IMG/VR virus record: IMGVR_UViG_3300017991_000002
Coordinates: 124,001-188,000 of that record
DNA length: 64,000 bases
Direction: 5' to 3' (one strand)
Source of the DNA: a virus
Positions 45,118 through 53,346 of the stretch are shown piece by piece. How positions within the stretch are numbered: position 1 is the first letter of the stretch; each line of letters starts with the position of its first letter. A program made the position numbers and the translations under genes. The notes under the pieces are model-generated. The model was given only the letters and a program-made list of their open reading frames with translations. It was not told the origin of the DNA and searched no databases.

Positions 45118-45584
45118 TAAACTTTCTCGAGAATGAAGTCAATGATTTCCGACTTCTTTGCATCAGCCGGGACATCTCCTAAATCATGCTCCTCAATCAT
45201 ACGCCTCAGTTCACGTACCGTATGACCTTCCAAGTCTTCCCGAGTCAGTGTTCCATCCTCTTCTGCCTCGGCAGATTCTTCAACAGGCTCGGCAACCTCT
45301 ACAGGGGCCTCTTCCACTACTTCTTTCACGGGCTCCTCAGCAACCTCTTTCTTCTTCGGTGCTGCCGTCTTGTAGCCTATGCTCTTCAGGTACACTCCTC
45401 GATAGTACTCGACTTTCTCATCAGTCCATTCAGCCAAGAGTCCTCTCTCGACCAGAGGTAGATAGTAGTCACCGCTCACAGTCTCCGGTTTCTTCCCAGG
45501 AACCACAGGATTAAGAGCCATCCTACCACCGTTCTCGGACGTGAAAAAAATCTTAAAAGGTTTTGCATTGTAATACTCGGCCAT
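45117..45584 (-). CDS. capsid-adjacent protein with C-terminal SAP/Rho-N-like domain, 155 aa
   Basis: The N-terminal 70 residues are globular. They are followed by a very acidic linker (EEPVKEVVEEAPVEVAEPVE) and a C-terminal helix-extended-helix (HTVRELRRMIEEHDL ... KKSEIIDFIL) of the SAP/HeH/Rho-N type, which binds nucleic acid. Immediately downstream of the capsid gene. Possibly a head completion or packaging accessory protein. Confidence 0.6.
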   Translation of the reverse strand: MAEYYNAKPFKIFFTSENGGRMALNPVVPGKKPETVSGDYYLPLVERGLLAEWTDEKVEYYRGVYLKSIGYKTAAPKKKEVAEEPVKEVVEEAPVEVAEPVEESAEAEEDGTLTREDLEGHTVRELRRMIEEHDLGDVPADAKKSEIIDFILEKV

Positions 45585-45607
45585 AACTTAAATCTCCTTC
45601 TCAGGTT

Positions 45608-45637
45608 AAGGGAAGTGGGCCGCCAAAAGCGGCCCAC
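45608..45637 (-). terminator. hairpin terminator after the capsid gene
   Basis: Perfect 9-bp stem GTGGGCCGC/GCGGCCCAC (45615-45623, 45629-45637) with a 5-base loop. On the minus strand TTCCCTT follows, an imperfect U-tract. It probably terminates part of the highly expressed capsid mRNA. Confidence 0.65.
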
Positions 45638-45646
45638 ACAGCTTCC

Positions 45647-46175
45647 TTACGGTGAAGTAAACACGTTACCGCTGCAGTAGAACTTGTCCCAAACGACTTT
45701 CTTGCCGTACTGAGTCCCCAACGCTTTACGAACGACGAAATCGTCGAGGGTAATGGTCGGAGTTTCATACAGCGGGATATACGGTGCATAAATGTAACCG
45801 GTTTCCAGGAATGAAACACCCTTATACCCGACGAGGAAATCCGTCGCCGTCATATAAGGATCTTTGTAACAATCCCATTTCCCTTGAAGAGTCCCAATCT
45901 TCATGACACCCATACCGCCGGTAGCACCAGACGGAACAAAACCAGGCAGAGTTTCGATGATGTTACAAACCTCAACACCAGCGACAACCCAGTTGCCCGT
46001 TGCACGTCTGGTCTGCTGAAAGATCAGGTTAGAGGCTTCAACAAGGGTATCGAGGAATGCCTGTTTGTGCTCTGTCCAGGAAACACCCGTCGGGAGCTTC
46101 CGGTCAAAAGACACGGTACCTGCAGCAGCGATATTGGTCAAATCGCGGATTATTTCGCGGTCAATTTCAAATTTG
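45647..46175 (-). CDS. major capsid protein, exon C
   Basis: The last base of codon 287 through the stop (175 further residues). It has the gp23-type P domain core (FLVGYKGVSFLETGYIYAPY) and ends WDKFYCSGNVFTSP. The apparent TTG start at 46141 is an artefact of the intron. Confidence 0.75.
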
Positions 46176-48387
46176 CACTTTTGTTACTACCATCATTTGA
46201 TGGCGGGCAGGTCATCTCTGCCTGCCTCTCTACGTCACCGTAGAGGTCTGACTATATCTTCACCCACCGCTTCCTGAAGCGGGGAGGGGGCTGCCGTAGC
46301 CTCTGCAGTTTCCCACAGAGACGTAGTCGATGAACTAGAGAAAAGGAAATCTTCAGTCAAAACCAGAAAGTAAGCACTGTTTTTGGAGCACCAAGCTCGA
46401 GCGGCCTCAAACTTCTCCTCACAATAGCTCAAGAAACTTTCAGGTTTGATCTCAACCAGGAACTTTCGCCCGTCAACGAGAGTTACCAGGTAGTCCGGCA
46501 CATAGTGCTGAAACGATCCATAAGGTATTACTACCTCTTCGTACTGAATATTTGCCACGATCAGGTCGGTATCGATCAATTCCAGGAACTTCAATTCATA
46601 CGAAGACCTGTAATAAAATCTTCCCAATCTGCCGCTAAGGTAACCAGTTTTATACTGATTATTATTTCGCCTGCCCTCTGCAATCATCTTGGCCATACCC
46701 AACGAGACCTTCTTCCGATTTTCAGGATCCTTATACCTCTCCACCTGAGCCTCAGAAATCTTCTTTCTCCATTCCGGGGTTATGACCTTACCAAGAGCAC
46801 CCTGACTCATACTTTCCCTAGCCTCTTCTGAGGTATCAGTTCCAAGACGATTTCTTGTCCGTCTTGCAGCATCAGCACATTTCGGATTGTCTTTATTGGC
46901 CTTGGATATACTATCTCGATGAGACTGACTCAATTTAACTCCTTTATGAGACAGGCTCATTTGCTTTTTAGCATATCTTGAGACTATGGCATGATCTTTC
47001 TTATATACGTCAAGATCGATCTCCGGATGTGCATGCCTCAAATGACTAAGCAAATTATGAGCTTTATACTCTTTGCAGATTTGGCAAGTTATTTTTTCCA
47101 TCTTTTCTCCAGCTGCTGATTGTCTCACAGCTCGTGAGAGGTTCCAGCAATTAAGCAGCTTGTAACGCCCAGCATCTCTGCTGAGGGAGCCCAGTTTCGT
47201 TAAGCTCTTCCGCGAGGACCGCAACCAATTCTGCCTCTGCTTCAATCCCGTGAACATTCCGCAGGTTAGCAGCAGCTTCCATTGACCATCGGCTTCTCAG
47301 CTTACGGGTCCGTGCGATGACGGGCGAGCTGGTAAGCACCAAGTCAACCTCAGGCAGATTCGGGTTTCCTTCCATGTTGTAATCATACGTGGAAGTGACC
47401 AGGGTTGTATTATCAATAGTGTTACTAAAAGTCACACTGACTGAACCAGACGAGTAGTCAATGGTTCCTGTTCCATCACCGGTAAATCCCCCTGCTCCAT
47501 CATCCGTAACGGTCAGATCAGAGGCAGCGGCAGTACTGTAACCGGTGACTGTAATCGTACCAGGACGGATTGGGATAAAAGACAGAGAGCCGGTATAAGG
47601 ACCAGTAGTACCATTGGCCGTAGCAACCGTCTCAGACTCGACCTTCTCTGAGCTGTAGTAATCAGCCGCAGCAGTGTAGCCCTGAGTATCTTCAATTACC
47701 TGGCCTTTGCTGATGGCGCCTTTATTGGTACCATAAACAAACTGCAGATAGAAGACGATACTGGCAGGTCCCAGCATAGGCTGAACACTGACCAGATCAG
47801 TAGCGATCAGGTTCGGGAATATAGCTCGAATCAACGGGACTTAATTCTGCTATATTTGTTATTTACAGGGCTCTTTATCCCTGTGCTCCGATTTCTCGGA
47901 GGATCGGATCATATCATCTTCCTGGGTACTATCTTTCAGGAAGCCAGGCGCTCGTGCCTCTGTTACTGCTTTCGCTCGAGAGGTGATCTCTGAACCTTCT
48001 TCAGCCCTGGAGATATTCATCGTTACGTCTGAAGCTTGGCTGCTGATTGTCTTAGATGTAAATATGTCTGACATATGAAGATTTCCAGCAATTCACCTGG
48101 TTATTCGACAGCCATTACTGACTGAAGGCGCTCCCATTTAATCCATAAGTTTTACAGAGTGGCAACGCGAATTTTTCGAAGTTTGCTATTCCCGGAGAAG
48201 TCGTAGTCGTTGTTTCATACAGAGGATCTTTATTGGCGAAAAATCGATGCTGGCTTTCCAGCAAGAAAGCTGTCACCGTTCGCTTATAATCGTCCTCAAT
48301 AGATTCGCAAAGAGGTGACCATTTTGGGGAATTAGCAAGGCTCTCCCCTTTCTGGGTCATCTCTTCAACTAACATTTGCCGTTCCAT
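45647..48387 (-). CDS. major capsid protein, gp23-like, split by two group I introns
   Basis: The proposed spliced gene is complement(48387..48165, 47839..47203, 46175..45647), 462 codons plus stop. Exon A encodes the N-terminus up to NFEKFA. Exon B encodes PLIRAIFPNLIATDLVSVQP, a Gly/Thr-rich insertion domain, and HGIEAEAELVAVLAEE. Exon C encodes FEIDREIIRDL, the WVVAG core and YIYAPYIPL. Joined, these give the continuous gp23 layout (KFAF-PLIRAIFP; LAEEL-KFEIDREII). No single frame encodes a full capsid, and the apparent downstream starts are not real. AGGAGG precedes the ATG. It forms the prohead shell, probably matured by the upstream protease. Confidence 0.85.
46176..47202 (-). mobile_element. 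group I intron 2 in the capsid gene (about 1027 nt, with endonuclease gene)
   Basis: Td-like core on the minus strand: AATTGCTGGAAC (47152-47141), P5 CTCTCAC/GTGAGA, GACAATCAGCAGC, P7 GACTA/TAGTC (46330-46321 with 46260-46249), P8 CCGCTTC/GAAGCGG (46282-46267), S-like AAGATATAGTC, and a P9 hairpin CTCTACG-GTGA-CGTAGAG (46245-46228). P1 can form between exon end GAGCU and guide GGCUC. Exact ends are less certain than for intron 1: a site one base further downstream at the 5' end, paired with AAG|TGC at the 3' end, also keeps frame. Confidence 0.85.
46235..47101 (-). CDS. intron-encoded homing endonuclease, PD-(D/E)XK type with NUMOD3-like repeats, 288 aa
   Basis: The N-terminal zinc-finger-like CQICKEYKAHNLLSHLRHAH is followed by several NUMOD3-type DNA-binding repeats (SLSHKGVKLSQSHRDSISKA; KISEAQVERYKDPENRKKVS). 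The nuclease core has YRSSYELKFLELID, YVPDYLV and LVEIKPE, matching PD-(D/E)XK homing enzymes and Vsr/TnsA-like nucleases. The ATG at 47101 has GGAG five bases upstream. The C-terminus is encoded over the P7-P8-P9 core, so protein and ribozyme sequences constrain each other. It would cut intronless capsid alleles to spread the intron. Confidence 0.8.
   Translation of the reverse strand: MEKITCQICKEYKAHNLLSHLRHAHPEIDLDVYKKDHAIVSRYAKKQMSLSHKGVKLSQSHRDSISKANKDNPKCADAARRTRNRLGTDTSEEARESMSQGALGKVITPEWRKKISEAQVERYKDPENRKKVSLGMAKMIAEGRRNNNQYKTGYLSGRLGRFYYRSSYELKFLELIDTDLIVANIQYEEVVIPYGSFQHYVPDYLVTLVDGRKFLVEIKPESFLSYCEEKFEAARAWCSKNSAYFLVLTEDFLFSSSSTTSLWETAEATAAPSPLQEAVGEDIVRPLR
47203..47839 (-). CDS. 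major capsid protein, exon B
   Basis: Residues 75-286 and two bases of codon 287. It contains the conserved IATDLVSVQPMLGPASIVFY region, then a roughly 100-residue Gly/Thr/Ser-rich insertion, then LRSRWSMEAAANLRNVHGIE. A TTG inside it mimics a start, but no ribosome site is present. Confidence 0.75.
47840..48164 (-). mobile_element. group I intron 1 in the capsid gene (325 nt, no credible ORF)
   Basis: Core elements are in order on the minus strand: P-like AATTGCTGGAAA (48093-48082), Q-like AATCAGCAGCCAAGC (48048-48034), R-like GGTTCAGAGATCA (47996-47984), S-like AAGATGATATGATCC (47920-47906), with P7 pairing GATCA/TGATC. A P9 hairpin CTCCGA-GAAA-TCGGAG lies at 47901-47886. The guide GGGAGCGC pairs by its GCGC with the exon A end GCGT, and by its GGGA with the exon B start TCCC (P1 and P10). 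The last intron base is G. Confidence 0.85.
48165..48387 (-). CDS. major capsid protein, exon A
   Basis: Residues 1-74 and the first base of codon 75. The frame runs on into the intron to a stop near 48115, giving a false 90-aa ORF. The splice site follows GCGT, whose last U can form the expected U-G pair with the intron guide at GCGC. Confidence 0.75.
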
Positions 48388-48415
48388 TATTTCCTCCTAA
48401 AAGTAGAGTTAATTC

Positions 48416-49192
48416 TTATCTCCAACCGTGTTTCTTGATAACTTTTCTTGCCAGGACCGCTGAAGAATTGTCCTGGACATCCTCCATGAGCCAACTTTCA
48501 TCATCCTCGTTAAAGTCCAAGGAATCCCCATCACCTTCTTGTCCTTCATACAAGTATCGAGATCCGCCTGTCGGCAGGGGCTCCAAGTCCATTCCTCTCC
48601 CGGAAACTACTGGTGATCCCAATGCTTCCCGGTAACCTTCCAACAAGTTAAGTGTCTGCACCATCTCCTCTTGGCTCTGGCACTGCTCCAGGATAGGTTT
48701 CAGAAACTCGGCATGCGGGTGGTCTTCGAGGATCCCCTCAAGATACGATGTGATCTGGGCCTCGTTCCCTTTTTCGAGCACGGATTCTAAGACATCTACA
48801 GATGCATTGTACTTCTCGGTTATGTCTTCGAGAGCTCCTTCCAACTGCTCTGCATACTCTGACAAAGACTCGATCTGCTTTTCTTGTTCTTCCAATCCTT
48901 CTGCCACTTCAGCAGAGCCCTCTTCGACTCTCTCTTCAAGCCTAGTCGTCAGCTCTTCGATGATTGCTTCAGATGCACCCAATTCCTCTTCCAAGGCGTT
49001 ATATGATTCAGCCATTTCACGGAATCGGTTCTTCATTTCATCGATGACGGCGACAGAGGCATTATACTTCCCCTGGATCTCGTTGAGAGTGCTTTTATCT
49101 TCTACGATAGCAGCCATCTGCTCTTGAAGAAGTTCAACATTCTCATTGATTACTTTATTATCCAGAGTACCATTTTCTTTCTCTTTCGGCAT
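48416..49192 (-). CDS. internal in-frame start: scaffold protein alone, 258 aa
   Basis: Within the protease/scaffold frame an ATG at codon 272 is preceded seven bases upstream by a perfect AAGGAGG (49206-49200). The product PKEKENGTLDNKVINENVEL... would be pure coiled-coil scaffold ending in SSAVLARKVIKKHGWR, like Nu3 made inside lambda C. Probably the major scaffold form. Confidence 0.75.
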   Translation of the reverse strand: MPKEKENGTLDNKVINENVELLQEQMAAIVEDKSTLNEIQGKYNASVAVIDEMKNRFREMAESYNALEEELGASEAIIEELTTRLEERVEEGSAEVAEGLEEQEKQIESLSEYAEQLEGALEDITEKYNASVDVLESVLEKGNEAQITSYLEGILEDHPHAEFLKPILEQCQSQEEMVQTLNLLEGYREALGSPVVSGRGMDLEPLPTGGSRYLYEGQEGDGDSLDFNEDDESWLMEDVQDNSSAVLARKVIKKHGWR

Positions 49193-50005
49193 GGTATTTC
49201 CTCCTTCGGATATATTTTTACACTCTTCAGTCCCGTATGGTATCTTGGGTTGAATCAGTTCGTTTGCTTGTGATATCTCCTCTCGCAAAATGGAAACGAC
49301 GTCCTTCGTGCCTTCGGCATCCAGTCCATCGGTGTTCTCTATACTCATAAGGGCACATCTGTGCTCCTCTAATTTCAACGACATCTCAACCAGCTCGGCA
49401 GTTTCCTTTTCTTCCAAATCCTCGAGGTCAAGCCCTTTAAGATAATTGCTTATCTCCTCGAGCTTTGACACTGCCTCTACCGGGGAGAACTCAATACTTT
49501 CTGACAAAACTGCTGGAAAGGCGCCGGCAGTTGAAGGGTTGGCCACGAAGTCCCACGTCTCCAATTTATAATCGTCTTGAACGATCGGTTTGTCCCTCCC
49601 AAGGCTGCCAGTTCCTCGTGAAGAGATACCGACTCGAGTTCCGCCTTTAAACAGTTCTTGGAGTATTTTCCCGTTCGGGGTATCGAGAATTTCTGCCTCC
49701 CCGATTATAGTTCCATCGTCCTGAATATCGACTCCGGTAATTATGTGGGAGACCCTTTGAAGAGATGTTTTACCAGAACTCGGATGGTCCAACTCCCCGA
49801 ACATCCCTCGATTATCAAGCCTATCCCTAACTTTTTGCTCTTTGAGCTTTTTTCCGAACAGACCGTTCGGATAGATCCTACCGTTCTCGTTCTGAACACC
49901 TTCACGTTGGAAGACGCCTTTGACCTTCATCCGCTTCGATCCGTCGCCTTCCTCCAATATCTGGTATTGGAACGGTATCACATCAATAAGTAGTTGCTCT
50001 GTCAT
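48416..50005 (-). CDS. prohead protease (gp21-like) fused to scaffold, 529 aa
   Basis: Residues 1-190 form a gp21/U9-type serine protease: NGRIYPNGLFG, GELDHP with catalytic H74, and GISSRG with the nucleophile at S128 or S129. From about 190 the chain becomes a long acidic coiled coil (LEERVEEGSAEVAEGLEEQE and similar), the composition of a gp22-like scaffold. T4 keeps these as two genes. An internal start at 49192 would make scaffold alone. It lies directly upstream of the capsid gene, as expected. Confidence 0.88.
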   Translation of the reverse strand: MTEQLLIDVIPFQYQILEEGDGSKRMKVKGVFQREGVQNENGRIYPNGLFGKKLKEQKVRDRLDNRGMFGELDHPSSGKTSLQRVSHIITGVDIQDDGTIIGEAEILDTPNGKILQELFKGGTRVGISSRGTGSLGRDKPIVQDDYKLETWDFVANPSTAGAFPAVLSESIEFSPVEAVSKLEEISNYLKGLDLEDLEEKETAELVEMSLKLEEHRCALMSIENTDGLDAEGTKDVVSILREEISQANELIQPKIPYGTEECKNISEGGNTMPKEKENGTLDNKVINENVELLQEQMAAIVEDKSTLNEIQGKYNASVAVIDEMKNRFREMAESYNALEEELGASEAIIEELTTRLEERVEEGSAEVAEGLEEQEKQIESLSEYAEQLEGALEDITEKYNASVDVLESVLEKGNEAQITSYLEGILEDHPHAEFLKPILEQCQSQEEMVQTLNLLEGYREALGSPVVSGRGMDLEPLPTGGSRYLYEGQEGDGDSLDFNEDDESWLMEDVQDNSSAVLARKVIKKHGWR

Positions 50006-50016
50006 CGCGTCTCCTT

Positions 50017-50268
50017 CTACTGGATATCTATCTTTCCTTCCGGGAATCCCGGATACTCAGGATAGAAATGAATCTCATTAAAGTTATACAGTGCATCCCA
50101 GGCCAATTCTGGTATTTTTAATTTATGTATAGCGGTGAATACATCCTTTTTCTCCCACTCCACTTCAAAAAGCCTTCCACTCCGTAGAACGACCGTAATC
50201 GTCTCCATATCAAACGGCTCTCTTTTCAGTGTTATGTATGGCTTTTGTATCGGCTGAAAGCCTGTCAT
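50017..50268 (-). CDS. hypothetical protein, 83 aa
   Basis: Not recognised. Small beta-rich chain (METITVVLRSGRLFEVEWEK) with an aromatic C-terminus. Overlaps the upstream gene by ATGA and lies just before the protease. Confidence 0.5.
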   Translation of the reverse strand: MTGFQPIQKPYITLKREPFDMETITVVLRSGRLFEVEWEKKDVFTAIHKLKIPELAWDALYNFNEIHFYPEYPGFPEGKIDIQ

Positions 50269-51266
50269 AGCTCAAACTTCTCCTTAACTATCCTGAATTC
50301 CTCGTCGGTTTTGATATACCCCTGTTTAAGAAGATTTGACTTCCTCCCCCACACTCTCGGATCCAGCCTTATTAACACTTCCACTATCTCTGGTTCATAA
50401 CCGCGGGGCTTACTTACTGCCATCTTCGAGTACCTATTAAATGCTGGCCTATTCTTATCCTCCAACACTTCGAACGCCTCGACCAAAGAATCGCACTCTT
50501 GTCTGAAGTCGCCAAATGCGACCACATACGTATTATCTTCCTCGGATATATAGGACTCAGTCGTTTTATCCTTCTGAATAAGCTGCAGGCTAGATCCTGA
50601 CGTCCACTCCTTCTCATTAGGATTACTCAGATACCTTACCTCATATCCCATATCTTTGGATCCTATAACTATCCCTTCTTTATTTGTTCCCCTATTCCTG
50701 ACACGATCACCCGGAATAAACTTTCTATTTGGGTCTGGTGACTCTTCATTAAGCATTTTTATGGGGCATAGAAGACCTTTACATAAAGGGACAGTTATCG
50801 CCTTATTGAACTCATCAGTGAATGTGACGAAGCCTCTCCTCGCTGGGATTATGGTATACTTTATACCTTTCTTTGACCCCTCTGGGAGAGTTCCAAGAAA
50901 GACAAATTGATCCCCAGGCCTGAGGTACGACAATGTATAATGGGGAATTGGGTTAGAGGAGCTCTTAGCTACCTCCTCGTATGACGCTGTCTGGACAACC
51001 GGGTTGTCAGAATCTGGATGACCATAAGCAGTCATTGACGCCCCTATAATGGTGGATCCACATTTTGGACAAGTGGAAAACCCTCCTTCAGGATCTTCTC
51101 CCTTCATCTCAAACCCACATTCAGCGTTTGTACACCGAACAACCTTTTCAGCTACTACCTTATCACCATCCCGCTTCTTAACGAACCTCTCTACGGCGGC
51201 GCTGGCCTCTAACTCTCCCTTCGCTACCTTGTCAATCATCGATCGTATTTTGGTCTTATTAGACAT
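50265..51266 (-). CDS. zinc-ribbon protein with SH3-like middle, 333 aa
   Basis: Residues about 40-75 form a zinc ribbon (CTNAECGF ... CPKCGST). The segment FIPGDRVRNRGTNKEGIVIG followed by YEVRYLSNPNEKEW resembles a KOW/SH3 beta barrel as in nucleic-acid adaptors. The C-terminus is helical. No known phage family recognised. Confidence 0.55.
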   Translation of the reverse strand: MSNKTKIRSMIDKVAKGELEASAAVERFVKKRDGDKVVAEKVVRCTNAECGFEMKGEDPEGGFSTCPKCGSTIIGASMTAYGHPDSDNPVVQTASYEEVAKSSSNPIPHYTLSYLRPGDQFVFLGTLPEGSKKGIKYTIIPARRGFVTFTDEFNKAITVPLCKGLLCPIKMLNEESPDPNRKFIPGDRVRNRGTNKEGIVIGSKDMGYEVRYLSNPNEKEWTSGSSLQLIQKDKTTESYISEEDNTYVVAFGDFRQECDSLVEAFEVLEDKNRPAFNRYSKMAVSKPRGYEPEIVEVLIRLDPRVWGRKSNLLKQGYIKTDEEFRIVKEKFEL

Positions 51267-51268
51267 GA

Positions 51269-51613
51269 CTAATTTTCCAAAAGACGAGAAGCAATCTCCT
51301 TCGGAGTAGCCTTACCGTCACGAATCTCCTGTATCGACTCATGCAGTAATTTCTTCAGGTCCTTTTTATCTCCCCCTCCACCTGTAATAGGGGACTTCGG
51401 GGAGGAAATGATACGTCCCTTCTTTCTTTGGGATTTATTCTTGCTCATTCTATACAAAGGACTACTCTCCAAAAAACTCTTTGCCTCTTCTTTTTTACCC
51501 TTCGGTGCCTGTACTGCCCCCAAGGAAGATCCCTCCCCTTTTTTGGCAGTAGACTCACTATAACCTTGTAGAAGGCCGCCGAATTCATTTTCATCTATAT
51601 TATGAACTGTCAT
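51269..51613 (-). CDS. hypothetical basic protein, 114 aa
   Basis: Not recognised. Low-complexity Lys/Ser/Gly-rich middle (KNKSQRKKGRIISSPKSP) and a helical C-terminus (LKKLLHESIQEIRDG). The C-terminal pattern resembles the start of the next gene downstream (SNKTKIRSMIDKVAKGELEA). Overlaps the upstream gene by 4 bases. Confidence 0.5.
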   Translation of the reverse strand: MTVHNIDENEFGGLLQGYSESTAKKGEGSSLGAVQAPKGKKEEAKSFLESSPLYRMSKNKSQRKKGRIISSPKSPITGGGGDKKDLKKLLHESIQEIRDGKATPKEIASRLLEN

Positions 51614-51915
51614 ACTAACCCTCTCCTAAAATGCTTACTTACTGTTGTTAAAGATACAGAACCTGCCCCGGGAGAAGCTTTGTCGGAAATTGTGGACCAT
51701 TTGGATTTACTATCGTCCTCCCCAGGCCTTATTCCATGAATCTTCACATACTCAGCTAACAATTGTGGACTCCCATTCACAATACTGTAAAATATTCCTG
51801 CGATTTTTCCATACGGAGTCCCCTCTTTTTTATCTCGGCCTTTACCGGCCAGTAAATGTGACCGACGCCATGCTTTCCGTAACAACTTACTTCCTTTTGT
51901 GTACGTATTCTCCAT
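51610..51915 (-). CDS. hypothetical basic protein, 101 aa
   Basis: Not recognised. Basic N-terminus (TKGSKLLRKAWRRSHLLAGKG). The ATG at 51915 has no visible ribosome site. A GTG at 51936 is in frame but lies inside the terminator hairpin. The start is therefore uncertain. Confidence 0.45.
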   Translation of the reverse strand: MENTYTKGSKLLRKAWRRSHLLAGKGRDKKEGTPYGKIAGIFYSIVNGSPQLLAEYVKIHGIRPGEDDSKSKWSTISDKASPGAGSVSLTTVSKHFRRGLV

Positions 51916-51920
51916 TGCGG

Positions 51921-51946
51921 AAAAATGGGGGCCCACAAGGGCCCCC
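51921..51946 (-). terminator. strong intrinsic terminator
   Basis: Perfect 8-bp stem GGGGGCCC/GGGCCCCC with a 4-base loop, followed on the minus strand by ATTTTT. It ends the transcript of the 89-aa gene and would lower expression of the genes downstream. Confidence 0.85.
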
Positions 51947-51953
51947 TTCCTTA

Positions 51954-52223
51954 TTACGCTGTTGGACTCTTCAATAATGCCACCAGGGCATTAACTTTCT
52001 CGACCGCTGTGTCCAGAGCAGTTTCCAGCTCACCTTTCAATGTATTGAAGGTAGAAACGTCAGCCGAAGCAACCGTCTCCGGCGTGGGCCATTCATTGGT
52101 CACCAGGTCTGCTTTGAACTCGTTGAGATACTTCATACCATTAACATAAATGTTGGCATAAATGTCCCTGATCCCAACATGATCAACGTCTCGAGGTGCT
52201 TGGTTCGGATTTGTAAAAGGCAT
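51954..52223 (-). CDS. hypothetical protein, 89 aa
   Basis: Not recognised. AAGGAGG precedes the ATG, and a strong terminator follows the stop at once, a sign of an abundant product. The sequence is helical (TFNTLKGELETALDTAVEKVNALVALL) and might be a small virion or decoration protein. Confidence 0.55.
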   Translation of the reverse strand: MPFTNPNQAPRDVDHVGIRDIYANIYVNGMKYLNEFKADLVTNEWPTPETVASADVSTFNTLKGELETALDTAVEKVNALVALLKSPTA

Positions 52224-52273
52224 CTTAATCCTCCTTGTTTTCGTTGGCAGGAATACTTACAGTGTTAAAATTC

Positions 52274-52969
52274 CTACTCGAGCATTTTTTTAATACTTTG
52301 AATGTGGATTTCATATCTTGGGTCCTTAAAGCGACGAAGAGTGTACATAAGGTCCTCTAAACGATCGCCAAATAGCTTCAAGTTCGAAAATGGATCAGAT
52401 TGGGAAATCGAAGCAACCAATCGATACAGAGCCGGCCTATGATCTGGATGAGCATCCATCAATAAACGATGCATGCTTGTTTTCAGGGCCCTTTTAAACC
52501 TTGACTTGTCTATGGCACTTCCTATAGTCTGAAATATCCCAAGGGTACCGAGGACAGTGGCTGCCCCTTCCGCCGCAAGAGCCGGCACCAGCAGCTTCTT
52601 TCTTTTTATCTGCGATTTCATCGTCCTATCCATTTTGGACATGTAATCTAGCCTTTTCTTGTTTGCCTCGGGGTCAGAGGAAGTAAAAAGATCATACCCT
52701 CCTTTTTGCCGTTCAAGCTCGGGTGCCATACGGAGTCTTTCAACTTCCAGACCCCTGACATCCTGCATCGTCTTGATTATCTGCGTTGCCACAGCCGCCA
52801 TTGCACCGCCAATCTTAACGATCTCGTCAAGTTTACGGCCGATTCTGGTCCATTTCGTTATCCCGCTTCTCTCATAGAGATCGAACACATACCTCGGTGA
52901 TCGATCCTCATAGAGAATCATATCAACATATGTAGAAACATCAGTCACGTCAAAACCTTTTACGGGCAT
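52274..52969 (-). CDS. hypothetical protein with membrane-like segment, 231 aa
   Basis: Not recognised. Basic and helical, with Ala/Gly-rich hydrophobic stretches (about 120-150, VPALAAEGAATVLGTLGIFQ). Overlaps the upstream gene by 10 bases. It resembles the neighbouring unknowns in having a charged helical body with one hydrophobic region, so it may be an internal or injected virion protein. Confidence 0.5.
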   Translation of the reverse strand: MPVKGFDVTDVSTYVDMILYEDRSPRYVFDLYERSGITKWTRIGRKLDEIVKIGGAMAAVATQIIKTMQDVRGLEVERLRMAPELERQKGGYDLFTSSDPEANKKRLDYMSKMDRTMKSQIKRKKLLVPALAAEGAATVLGTLGIFQTIGSAIDKSRFKRALKTSMHRLLMDAHPDHRPALYRLVASISQSDPFSNLKLFGDRLEDLMYTLRRFKDPRYEIHIQSIKKMLE

Positions 52970-53334
52970 GGCTCACCGCTTGGTAACGGCTCCCCTCCGA
53001 TAAAAATAGTTACTGTCGCCTGGTTTCCACTACTATTAGAAAGCAATAGCTGATCAATGTCCGTACCCATCACTATAAAACAAACAGAGAAGGCAATACT
53101 CGATCCCGCAAGTGATGTCTTTAGGCTGATATCCTGATCAGTAAAGATAGCAACGAACTGGGCATCATCAAACGGAATACCTACATCAAAATCTGTCGTC
53201 CCCGTGTCTATGGGAAATATGTAGGTAGCTTCCTCCGGAGTACCGATGGCGCGGGTAAAGTCATACAGCGATCGCTTTCGTTCTGTGTCTGTGGTTTTCC
53301 ACAAAGTTCCTTCTAATGTCCACGTAATTGACAT
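52960..53334 (-). CDS. hypothetical beta-rich protein, 124 aa
   Basis: Not recognised. Predicted strands throughout (SITWTLEGTLWKTTDTE ... IAFSVCFIVMGTD ... QATVTIFIGGE), as in small virion decoration or beta-sandwich proteins. Confidence 0.5.
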   Translation of the reverse strand: MSITWTLEGTLWKTTDTERKRSLYDFTRAIGTPEEATYIFPIDTGTTDFDVGIPFDDAQFVAIFTDQDISLKTSLAGSSIAFSVCFIVMGTDIDQLLLSNSSGNQATVTIFIGGEPLPSGEPCP

Positions 53335-53346
53335 ATTAATATCCTC

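Noticed and set aside
47202-47202. Alternative splice of intron 2 after CTT with exon C starting at TGC
   Set aside because: It also keeps frame, but it inserts an extra residue relative to the T4-type pattern (LAEEL-xx-EIDREII) and gives no P10 pairs; the chosen sites give two P10 pairs and the expected spacing. Not fully excluded.
47102-47257. N-terminal extension of the endonuclease frame into exon B
   Set aside because: It overlaps the capsid exon and ribozyme 5' core; the ATG at 47101 has a proper GGAG site.
47859-48074. 71-aa ORF inside intron 1
   Set aside because: It covers the conserved ribozyme core, has no ribosome site and no recognisable motif; the intron is explained as RNA.
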